Below are positions 29,363 through 36,635 of a DNA stretch of 64,000 bases, piece by piece. This stretch comes from Pseudomonadota bacterium (GTDB lineage Bacteria; Pseudomonadota; Gammaproteobacteria; Steroidobacterales; Steroidobacteraceae), in contig JBBCGI010000001.1 in NCBI GenBank assembly GCA_037200975.1, positions 4,113,716 through 4,177,715 of the forward strand. The letters are read 5' to 3'. The notes below the pieces were generated by a model, which was not told the DNA's origin, did not search any database, and saw nothing but the letters and a program-made list of their open reading frames with translations. The translations under genes were made by a program, and so were the position numbers. Position 1 is the stretch's first letter. Each line of letters opens with the position of its first letter.

Positions 29363-31717
29363 TTAGTGGATTGCCGCAGTGCGTGCGGCGACTTTGGCGG
29401 TGTCTTCGACTGTGAATGTTCCGGAGATTTCCGCCGCCGAACTCGCGCCGAGCACGACTTCGAATACGCCCGGCTCGAGCGTCCAGCGATTCCGCGAATC
29501 GAGCACCGCGAGCGAAGTCGCGGGCTGCGAAAACTCGACGATTTCGCTCTTGCCCGCGGCGAGGTGCACGCGCCGATACGCGAGCAGCCGTTTCCCGGTC
29601 ACAGCGCTCGCGACGCGCGGGCGCACATAGAGCTGCGCCACCTCGTCACCATCGCGTTTGCCGGTGTTGGTGAGCCGCACGCGGACGGTGAACGTGTCGT
29701 CGCGGCCGATACTCTGCGGCATCTCGAGTCCGCTGAACGTGAAGCTTGTGTAACTCAGGCCGAAGCCGAACGGGAACAGCGGTTCATCGAATTCGTCGAG
29801 CCAGTGCGCCTTGTAGTCGCCGCGCTCGGGGATGTTAGGGCGGCCATTGGGCGGGTCGTAGTGATGAATCGGCAGCTGGCCGACGCTGCGTGGCGAGGTG
29901 ATGGGTTCCTTGCCGCCCGGGTTGTAATCGCCGAACAACACATCGGCGAGCGCGTGACCGCCTTCGACGCCGGGAAAAAATGCGTGCACCAGCGCACCTG
30001 CATTTTCCACTAACGAAGTCACGGCCAGTGGCCGGCCGGTGAGCAGCACGACGACCACGGGTTTGCCGGTCGCGAGCAGGGCATCCACGAGCTTTTGTTG
30101 GTTTCCGGGCAGGTCGAGACGGGCCCGATTCTTCGCCTCGCCGCTCATGGATTCGCGTTCGCCGACGACGGCGATGACGAGATCGTTGTTGCGCGCAGCG
30201 GCGACGGCCGAGGCGATCTTCGCGTCGTCTCCCGTGCCTGCCTTGCCTGCGCTTTCGAGGCCGACTCCCGGCTCGTACGCGACCTGGCTCGCCGGCTTGC
30301 CTGCGGCGGCGCGTTCGCGGATTCCCGCGAGCACGCTTACGACGTCTTCCGCGCGGCCGCGCGCGTGCCACGGGCCTAACAAGTCGGCTGGCGCGTCGGC
30401 CAGCGGGCCGGTGACCAGGATCCGTCCGCCGCTCAGCGGCAGCAGGTTTCCGTCGTTCTTGAGCAGCACGATGGACTTGCGCGCGATTTCGCGCGCGGCA
30501 GCGCGATGTTCGCGCGTCAGGCGGACCCGCTTCTCCAGGTCCTCGGGCACATAAGGTTTTTCGAACAGGCCCAGGCGGCGCTTGAACGCCAGCGCGCGCA
30601 GCACTTCACGATCGAGCGATTGCAGGCTGACCGCGCCCGCCTGAACCGCCTTCGCCAGCTGCGCGTAATACACGCCGTCTTCCATGTCGACGGTCATCGT
30701 GCCGTTGTTCATCGCCTGGATCGCGGCGTCGTAGTCGTCGCGCGCGGTGCCGTGTTTGAGCATCTCGGTAATAGCGGCGTAGTCGGACACCAGCAATCCT
30801 TCGAAGCCGAGTTCCTTGCGCAGCACGTCGATCAACATATGTTTGTTAGCCGACATGGGCACGCCGCCGGGCCCGGTGGTGAAGGCGGGCATGACGCTGG
30901 GCGCGCCCGCGGCAATGCCTGCGGCATAAGGTGGCAGATGGAATTCGCGCAGCGTGCGTTCGGTGAGATCCACGTAGGCGTAGTCCTTGCCGCCCTGGAC
31001 CGCGCCGTAGCCGAGATAGTGCTTGAGGCAACTCGCAACGCCGAAGTCGGCGGGCGCGGGAGATCCGGGCAGACCGGCCAGCGAACCGTGAAAACCGCGG
31101 ATCGTCGCGACCGCGTAGTCGCTGCTCACCAGCGGCGATTCGCCGAAGGTTTCGACGACGCGACCCCAGCGCGGATCGGCCGGGTGATCGACCATCGGCG
31201 CGAAGGTCCAGCGCTGGCCGTGTGAGTAGCCTTCTAGCCCGGAGATCTTCGCGACCACGTTCGCGTCGGCGGGGTCGAAGGTCGCGGCCAATCCCAGCGG
31301 CACGGGAAACACGGTCCAGTAGCCGTGAATGATGTCGGTGGCGAACACCACGGGAATCCTGAGACGCGACTCCTGCATCGCGATGCGCTGGATGCGATTC
31401 ACCTCGGCCGCCGATTCGAAACCCGACATCTGGAAACCGATGCCTTCACGCGCCAGTTCTTCGGCAGACTTGTTAGGCCGCCCGGCGGAGTCCGGCCCGG
31501 TCATCGTGCCCTTGCTGAGCAACATGAGCTGGTTGACCTTCTCACCGAGAGTCATGCGCGCAAGCAGCGCGGCGTCGGCCTGGTTCGGCGGCGGTGCGTA
31601 ATTGTCCGCCCGCGCCGCGGTCGGCAGCGCCGCGCCCGTAGCCAGGAAAATAGCCAGAGCCGTCACGAGCGTGGATGTCACGCGGCGAGAATCGATCGGA
31701 CGCATACCGTGTCGCAT
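29363..31717 (-). CDS. GH3 beta-glucosidase, BglX-like, periplasmic
   Basis: This 784-residue protein starts at ATG 31717, preceded by GAGGAG; an open frame continues upstream but lacks a signal. The signal peptide ends ATGAALPTAARA. The GH3 N-domain shows MTLGEKVNQLMLLS, ATDIIHGYWTVFPVPLGLAATFD, CLKHYLGYG and the nucleophile segment GFEGLLVSDYAAI, whose Asp is catalytic. The C-domain follows (SIVLLKNDGNLLPL, VVGERESMSGEAKNRARLDLPG), then a fibronectin-III-like tail (YTSFTFSGLEM to TFTVEDTAKV). BglX-type enzymes release glucose from beta-linked oligosaccharides in the periplasm. With the GH144-like lipoprotein downstream, beta-1,2-gluco-oligosaccharides are a sensible but untested substrate. 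Confidence 0.9.
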   Translation of the reverse strand: MRHGMRPIDSRRVTSTLVTALAIFLATGAALPTAARADNYAPPPNQADAALLARMTLGEKVNQLMLLSKGTMTGPDSAGRPNKSAEELAREGIGFQMSGFESAAEVNRIQRIAMQESRLRIPVVFATDIIHGYWTVFPVPLGLAATFDPADANVVAKISGLEGYSHGQRWTFAPMVDHPADPRWGRVVETFGESPLVSSDYAVATIRGFHGSLAGLPGSPAPADFGVASCLKHYLGYGAVQGGKDYAYVDLTERTLREFHLPPYAAGIAAGAPSVMPAFTTGPGGVPMSANKHMLIDVLRKELGFEGLLVSDYAAITEMLKHGTARDDYDAAIQAMNNGTMTVDMEDGVYYAQLAKAVQAGAVSLQSLDREVLRALAFKRRLGLFEKPYVPEDLEKRVRLTREHRAAAREIARKSIVLLKNDGNLLPLSGGRILVTGPLADAPADLLGPWHARGRAEDVVSVLAGIRERAAAGKPASQVAYEPGVGLESAGKAGTGDDAKIASAVAAARNNDLVIAVVGERESMSGEAKNRARLDLPGNQQKLVDALLATGKPVVVVLLTGRPLAVTSLVENAGALVHAFFPGVEGGHALADVLFGDYNPGGKEPITSPRSVGQLPIHHYDPPNGRPNIPERGDYKAHWLDEFDEPLFPFGFGLSYTSFTFSGLEMPQSIGRDDTFTVRVRLTNTGKRDGDEVAQLYVRPRVASAVTGKRLLAYRRVHLAAGKSEIVEFSQPATSLAVLDSRNRWTLEPGVFEVVLGASSAAEISGTFTVEDTAKVAARTAAIH

Positions 31718-32079
31718 GAATGACTCCTCGGACCGTGGAAGGAGGTCGAGTCGACGCGAGCGTAGCGCCCGGCATGCGATTGCGCCATCGACGTGCGCGC
31801 CGCGTCGGCCAGAGCCTACAGCGCACGTTGAAGTAGTTAGATAACCGGTGGGGGCGAGGTGTGCGCCGATTGGCGCCTGGGAACTTCCGCGCCGGGTCGG
31901 CGGTCTCAGCGTCATCCGGCGCCGGACTGGCCTGCTGGCTGCCGAAAATCCGGCGACTGCCGTCGAGCGGCCTTCCCGGCCGGCCCGCAGTCAGTCACGC
32001 ATATAGAAGAAGAGTGGGTAGAATCCCTCACCCATCCCCGAAGCCAGAGTCCAAAAGAACCCTAAGCCATTGTTTTTAT
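31718..32079. other. Intergenic gap between GH3 gene and tRNA-Leu
   Basis: About 360 bp without a convincing gene. The right end lies just downstream of the 3' end of tRNA-Leu and contains short purine/pyrimidine runs but no clear terminator hairpin with a T-run. GAGTGGGTAG and CTCACCCATC near 32011-32037 are partly complementary. I find no integrase remnant and no repeat of the tRNA 3' end here. Confidence 0.5.
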
Positions 32080-32164
<85 letters not shown>

Positions 32165-32183
32165 AGGGTGCGAAGAGCGGCGA

Positions 32184-32212
32184 AAGGTACGCACCGCTTT
32201 GTAAGCTGTCAA
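32184..32212 (-). promoter_or_regulatory. Sigma-70-type promoter for tRNA-Leu
   Basis: A consensus -35 TTGACA (32212-32207), a 17-bp spacer and TACCTT as -10 (32189-32184) place the start about 13 bp upstream of the mature tRNA 5' end. Confidence 0.7.
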
Positions 32213-32264
32213 TCGAGGCCCGTCGCATGAACGAGGGCGCCTCATCTCAAATGGAAAATAAGCA

Positions 32265-34409
32265 TTGAAACGTCGTAATGACAAATCGCGCGGGCAGTCT
32301 GAAAACTCCCGCCACCAGAAAGACGACCCGCGACGCGCGGGTCCCCCCGCGCAACGCGCCGGATCCCAAACGTCCGCCAGTCACGGAAGTACGGCCGAAG
32401 GCACGGTGAGCGCCAACCGCGCCGGCTTCGGCTTCGTGCGCGTCGAAGGGATGGAAGAGTCCGTCTTCCTGCCGCCGCCGCAGATGGCCGGGGTCATGCA
32501 CGGCGATCGCGTGCGTGTGTCCGTCGAACGCGGCCGCGACGGCCGCTACTCCGGCAGGCTCGAGAAGATCATCGAACACGCCACCAAGTCGTTCGTCGGC
32601 ACGCTCGAAGTGCACGGCCGTTCGGCATTCGTCACCTCGGCCGACCGTCGCATCGGCATGCGCTGCTTCGTGGCGCCCGAGGAACTGGCCGACGCACGCC
32701 ATGGCGACTGGGTGATCGCGGCGGTCACGCGCTACGCGGGGCAGGGCGCCTCGCCGCAGGCGCGCATCGTCAAGCGGCTCGATCCCGACAAACCGGTGGA
32801 GCTTGCCTGCGAAGCGGCGATCGCACGCTTCAATCTGCCGCAGGAGTTTTCTCCGGAAGCGGTGCGCGAAGCCGAAGCGTATGGCGCCGAGGTCGACCCG
32901 GCCGAATCCGCGCGGCGCGTGGACCTGCGCACCCTGCCGCTGGTCACCATCGACGGCGAGGATGCCAAGGATTTCGACGACGCGGTGTACGCCGAAGCGC
33001 ATCCGAAAGGTTTCCGCATCATCGTCGCGATCGCCGATGTCAGCTACTACGTGCGGCGCGGCACGGCGCTCGACGCCAGCGCTCGTGAGCGCGGCACCAG
33101 CGTGTACTTCCCCTCGCGAGTCATTCCGATGCTGCCGTTCGCCTTGTCGAACCGGCTCTGTTCGCTGCAGCCCAACGTCGACCGGCTGTGTTTCGCCGCC
33201 GACATGATCATTTCGAAGACCGGCATCCTGCTGGAATCGAAGTTTTATCCGGCGGTGATGCGTTCGGCGGCGCGTCTGACCTACACCCAGGCGTTCGAGG
33301 CGCTCATCAAGGACGCCTCGGAGGCGCGTTCCCAGCCGGGTAGTTTGATGAACCGGCTGTTGCCATTGGTCGACGTGTACCACGCGCTGCTCAAGGCGCG
33401 GCACAAACGCGGCGCGCTCGAGTTCGATGCCCCCGAAGCGGAATTCGACATCGACCCGGCTGGACGCATCCAGCGCGTCTACATGTACGAACGCAACGAG
33501 GCGCACAAGCTCATCGAGGAATGCATGATCCTCGCCAACGTCGCGGTGGCGCACGAGCTCGAGACGCGGCGCATCGGTACGTTGTACCGCGTGCACGGCA
33601 AGCCGGAAGAGAAGAAGATCGACGTGTTGCTCGAAACACTGACCGCGCTCGGCGTGGCTGCCGAGCTGCCCGAGGACGTGCGGCCGCGCGATTTCCGCGC
33701 GATCACCGAGCGCCTCGCGCACGACGAGCGCCGGCCGTTCATCGAATCGCTGGTCATCCGCACGATGCAGCAGGCTATCTACCAGCCGGTGAACATCGGC
33801 CACTTCGGGCTGGCGCTCACGCAGTACGCGCACTTCACTTCGCCGATCCGCCGTTATCCGGATCTCGTGGTGCATCGCTGCCTGCGCGCGTTGTTGTCGG
33901 ATGCCGATCCCTTCGGGCAGCGGTATGAAGGCGGCGCGCTGGCGCTGGCCGGCGCCGATCTCACGCTGCTCGAGAAACGCGCCGACGAGTCGGATCGCTA
34001 CGTGAACGCCTGGCTCAAGTGCGTATACCTGCGCGATCGCATCGGGCAGACCTTCGAAGGGTTGATCACGACCGTCGTCGAGTTCGGTGCGTTCGTCCAA
34101 CTGACGGCCATCGGCACCGACGGCCTGCTGCATATCGACAACCTGCGCGATGACGAATACATCATGGAGCCGGGCGGACGCGCCTGGGTCGGGCGCGCCC
34201 ACAAGCGCCGCCTGGCGCTGGGCGCGCGGGTACACGTCATCGTCACGAGCGTGAATCCGATCGAAGGCCTGGTCGATCTCGCGCTGGTGGAAGTCGAGGC
34301 GGACGAGGGCCGCAAGCCGCAGAAGTCGCCGCACCGGTCCGCCCCCGGCAAATCGCCTAACAAGGCGCCACCGCGCGGCTCGCAGCGGCGCGGCCAGCGC
34401 GGGAGATAG
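32265..34409 (+). CDS. rnr: Ribonuclease R
   Basis: RNase R is a processive 3'-5' exoribonuclease that degrades structured RNA. The 714-residue protein starts at TTG 32265; the E. coli enzyme is about 100 residues longer. The basic N-terminus is short and seems to lack the helix-turn-helix domain. Cold-shock domains contain ANRAGFGFVRVEGMEESVFLPP. The RNB domain has the metal-binding signature DGEDAKDFDDAVYAE and IADVSYYVR, then HFTSPIRRYPDLVVHR. The S1 domain (TFEGLITTVVEFGAFVQL) precedes a basic tail. A five-codon frame ATG...TGA (32251-32268) overlaps the TTG and might couple translation. rlmB follows after 3 bp. Confidence 0.95.
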   Translation: MKRRNDKSRGQSENSRHQKDDPRRAGPPAQRAGSQTSASHGSTAEGTVSANRAGFGFVRVEGMEESVFLPPPQMAGVMHGDRVRVSVERGRDGRYSGRLEKIIEHATKSFVGTLEVHGRSAFVTSADRRIGMRCFVAPEELADARHGDWVIAAVTRYAGQGASPQARIVKRLDPDKPVELACEAAIARFNLPQEFSPEAVREAEAYGAEVDPAESARRVDLRTLPLVTIDGEDAKDFDDAVYAEAHPKGFRIIVAIADVSYYVRRGTALDASARERGTSVYFPSRVIPMLPFALSNRLCSLQPNVDRLCFAADMIISKTGILLESKFYPAVMRSAARLTYTQAFEALIKDASEARSQPGSLMNRLLPLVDVYHALLKARHKRGALEFDAPEAEFDIDPAGRIQRVYMYERNEAHKLIEECMILANVAVAHELETRRIGTLYRVHGKPEEKKIDVLLETLTALGVAAELPEDVRPRDFRAITERLAHDERRPFIESLVIRTMQQAIYQPVNIGHFGLALTQYAHFTSPIRRYPDLVVHRCLRALLSDADPFGQRYEGGALALAGADLTLLEKRADESDRYVNAWLKCVYLRDRIGQTFEGLITTVVEFGAFVQLTAIGTDGLLHIDNLRDDEYIMEPGGRAWVGRAHKRRLALGARVHVIVTSVNPIEGLVDLALVEVEADEGRKPQKSPHRSAPGKSPNKAPPRGSQRRGQRGR

Positions 34410-34412
34410 ACG

Positions 34413-35180
34413 TTGAGCGAGAAGGTGTATGGATTGCACGCGGTGCGTGCCTTGCTGACGCGGCACGCCGAGCGCGTGAGTTCGGTGACCGTCGCCGAGC
34501 AGCGCACCGATCCGCGCGTGTCCGAGATCCTCAAGCTCGCGGGCGATGCGGGCAAGACGGTCAAGCGGGTCAAGCCCGAGGTGTTCAAGCAGCTGTTCGG
34601 CGATGCCACGCACCAGGGCGTGTTCGCCGAGGTGGCGCCGCTGCCGCCCTGGCGCGAGGAAGAGTTGTTAGCCGCGCTGGTGGCGGCGGAGGGCAAGGCG
34701 CCGCTCGTGCTGGTGCTCGATGGCGTGCAGGACCCGCACAATCTCGGCGCCTGCCTGCGCACCGCGGACGCCTGCGGCGCGTTGGCCGTGGTGATCCCCA
34801 AGGATCGCGCGGTGCAGATGACCGCGACGGTGCGCAAGGTGGCGGCCGGCGCGGCTGAAACCACGCCGATCGCCGTAGTCACGAATCTCGCGCGCACGCT
34901 GCGGCTGCTCAAGGACGCCGGTCTGTGGATCGTGGGCGCGGATGCCGATGCGCCCAAGCTCGCCCATGAGACCGATCTGGCAGGCCCCATCGCGCTGGTC
35001 ATGGGCGCCGAGGGCACCGGTCTGCGCCAGCTCACGCGCGACACCTGCGACCTGACGGTCCGGCTGCCCCAGCAGGGCGCGGTCGAGAGCCTGAATGTCT
35101 CCGTCGCCTCGGGGATGCTGCTGTACGAGGCGCTACGCCAGCGTCTGGCACCCAGGAAGCAGGCGAAGGCTTCGGGTTGA
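34413..35180 (+). CDS. rlmB: 23S rRNA (guanosine-2'-O-)-methyltransferase RlmB
   Basis: RlmB 2'-O-methylates G2251 in the 23S rRNA P loop. The 255-residue SPOUT enzyme starts at TTG 34413. It has the substrate-binding N-domain (KVYGLHAVRALLTRH) and the three knot motifs: NLGACLRTADACGALAVVIPKDRA, LVMGAEGTGLRQLTRD and VESLNVSVASGMLLYEALRQR. The rnr-rlmB order is conserved in gammaproteobacteria. Only 3 bp separate it from rnr, so they are co-transcribed. The S6 operon begins about 180 bp later with its own leader. Confidence 0.96.
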   Translation: MSEKVYGLHAVRALLTRHAERVSSVTVAEQRTDPRVSEILKLAGDAGKTVKRVKPEVFKQLFGDATHQGVFAEVAPLPPWREEELLAALVAAEGKAPLVLVLDGVQDPHNLGACLRTADACGALAVVIPKDRAVQMTATVRKVAAGAAETTPIAVVTNLARTLRLLKDAGLWIVGADADAPKLAHETDLAGPIALVMGAEGTGLRQLTRDTCDLTVRLPQQGAVESLNVSVASGMLLYEALRQRLAPRKQAKASG

Positions 35181-35309
35181 TCACGTAAGTTATTGAATCG
35201 CCAGTCCCGGCCGGCCCACCGTGGCTTGCCAATGCACCGCCCCTTGAGTATTCTTCGCGCCCGTTTTGAGCCGGGAGAGGCCTGCGAAGGCTTTCGACCG
35301 GTTCTCCTT

Positions 35310-35337
35310 GCTACACCGCCACCCTCAGGCGGGTAGC
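35310..35337 (+). promoter_or_regulatory. Candidate S6:S18 autoregulatory leader hairpin
   Basis: In the rpsF leader, GCTAC and GTAGC, then CCGCC and GGCGG, form a 10-bp stem interrupted by one bulged A, with loop ACCCTCA. It lies 21 bp before the rpsF start. A CCG-bearing stem with an ACC loop resembles the binding site through which the S6:S18 complex represses its own operon in many bacteria. The match is by shape and remembered motif only. Confidence 0.5.
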
Positions 35338-35358
35338 TCACATCCACAAGGAGCATTC

Positions 35359-35766
35359 ATGAGGCATTACGAAATCGTGTTCCTGGTCCATCCGGACCAG
35401 AGCGAACAAGTCCCGGCCATGGTCGAGCGCTACCGCGGCATGATCGCCGCGAATGGCGGCACCGTGCATCGTCACGAAGACTGGGGCCGTCGCCAGCTCA
35501 CTTTCCCGATCTCCAAGGTCCACAAGGCGCACTACGTGCTGCTGAACGTGGAATGCGATCAGAAGACGCTGGGCGAACTGACCGGCGCGTTCCGTTTCTC
35601 CGATGCGGTGCTGCGTCACCTGGTCGTGAACATGGACGAAGCCGTGGTCGAGCCCTCGCCGATGGCGAAGGCTGCGCAGGAAGAGAAGGAAGGCGGACCG
35701 CGCCGCGATCGTCGCGACGATTCGCCGTTCGCTTCGGATGACGACGACATGGGAGTAAACGCGTAA
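35359..35766 (+). CDS. rpsF: 30S ribosomal protein S6
   Basis: S6 binds S18 and central-domain 16S rRNA. The 135-residue protein starts [25 protein letters not shown] at ATG 35359, preceded by AAGGAG. It continues with [27 protein letters not shown] and [13 protein letters not shown], the usual S6 landmarks. The C-terminal tail is long and charged ([17 protein letters not shown]), as in E. coli, where S6 receives added glutamates; there is no Glu-Glu end here. Its TAA overlaps the rpsR ATG. Confidence 0.97.
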   Translation: MRHYEIVFLVHPDQSEQVPAMVERYRGMIAANGGTVHRHEDWGRRQLTFPISKVHKAHYVLLNVECDQKTLGELTGAFRFSDAVLRHLVVNMDEAVVEPSPMAKAAQEEKEGGPRRDRRDDSPFASDDDDMGVNA

Positions 35767-36050
35767 TGAAAGACGATAAACCGCGTCGTAGTGGTCCGGG
35801 TGGCGGTGGTGCAGGCGGCGGTGGCAACCGTTCGTTCTCGCGCCGTCGCAAGTTCTGCCGTTTCACCGCCGAGGGCGTGAAGCAGATCGACTACAAGGAC
35901 TTGGGCACGCTCAAGCAGTACATCACCGAGACGGGCAAGATCGTTCCGAGCCGCATCACCGGCACGAAAGCGTTCTACCAGCGCCAGCTCTCGTCGGCGA
36001 TCAAGCGTGCGCGGTACCTCGCGCTGCTGCCGTACACCGACCAGCATTGA
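35766..36050 (+). CDS. rpsR: 30S ribosomal protein S18
   Basis: S18 pairs with S6 on the platform of the small subunit. The 94-residue protein has the core [41 protein letters not shown], followed by [25 protein letters not shown]. coli S18 is 75 residues; the extra length is an N-terminal Gly-rich extension ([16 protein letters not shown]). The ATG overlaps the rpsF stop by one base. rplI follows 7 bp later. Confidence 0.97.
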   Translation: MKDDKPRRSGPGGGGAGGGGNRSFSRRRKFCRFTAEGVKQIDYKDLGTLKQYITETGKIVPSRITGTKAFYQRQLSSAIKRARYLALLPYTDQH

Positions 36051-36057
36051 GGCCATC

Positions 36058-36507
36058 ATGGACGTCATTCTTTTAACGAAAGTCGCCAACCTCGGCACCA
36101 TCGGCGATCGCGTCAAGGTGAAGTCGGGTTACGGTCGCAACTTCCTGCTGCCGAAGGGCAAGGCCACGCTGGCGACTCCGGACAACGTCAAGAAGTTCGA
36201 GGCGCGCCGCGCCGAGCTCGAGAAGGTTGCACGCGAGCAGTTCCAGGACGCCGAGAGCCGCCAGGCCGCGTTCAAGGACTTCAAGCTGCAGATCTCGGCG
36301 AAGGCCGGCACCGAGGGCAAACTGTTCGGTTCGATCGGCACGGCGGACATCGCCGAGGCTGCCACGAAGGCTGGACACAAGGTCGCGCGTTCGGAAGTGC
36401 GTCTGCCGACGGGGCCGCTGCGCACGGTTGGCGATCACACGATCACACTGCATCTGCACACGGACATCGACGTGCAGCTGCCGGTGGTGATCACTGCCGA
36501 AGACTAA
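36058..36507 (+). CDS. rplI: 50S ribosomal protein L9
   Basis: L9 bridges the ribosome near the L1 stalk and limits frameshifting. The 149-residue protein starts at ATG 36058 (MDVILLTKVANLGTIGDRVKVKSGYGRNFLLPKGKA, the N-domain). A long helix (about 42-75) connects to the C-domain with KLFGSIGTADIAEA and the RLPTGPLRTVGDHTITLHLHTDI end. It closes the S6 operon and is followed by a clear intrinsic terminator. Confidence 0.97.
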   Translation: MDVILLTKVANLGTIGDRVKVKSGYGRNFLLPKGKATLATPDNVKKFEARRAELEKVAREQFQDAESRQAAFKDFKLQISAKAGTEGKLFGSIGTADIAEAATKAGHKVARSEVRLPTGPLRTVGDHTITLHLHTDIDVQLPVVITAED

Positions 36508-36530
36508 GAGCACTTTCAAGCGCTTGCGAG

Positions 36531-36558
36531 ACGGCACCTGCGGGTGCCGTTTCTTTTT
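36531..36558 (+). terminator. Intrinsic terminator of the rpsF-rpsR-rplI operon
   Basis: ACGGCACC and GGTGCCGT form an 8-bp stem with a four-base loop (TGCG), immediately followed by TTCTTTTT. Confidence 0.9.
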
Positions 36559-36602
36559 GAGCCCGCCAAAGCGAAATTGATCTAGGCGACGGTCGCGCGA
36601 GA

Positions 36603-36629
36603 GGGGAAACTATTCCCCGTCTTACGGGG
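36603..36629 (+). promoter_or_regulatory. Two mutually exclusive hairpins in the dnaB leader
   Basis: GGGGAA (36603-36608) can pair with TTCCCC (36613-36618), and CCCCGT (36615-36620) can pair with ACGGGG (36624-36629). Both use the same CCCC, so only one can form. The second hairpin ends 6 bp before the dnaB ATG and would hide the only G-rich stretch available as a ribosome-binding site. Confidence 0.4.
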
Positions 36630-36635
36630 TACCCA

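Noticed and set aside
32251-32268. Five-codon leader peptide overlapping the rnr start
   Set aside because: ATG...TGA of this length is expected by chance and lacks a ribosome-binding site. It is mentioned only as possible coupling.
32247-34613. Long antisense frame over rnr
   Set aside because: It is a shadow of RNase R; the translation has no recognisable domain.
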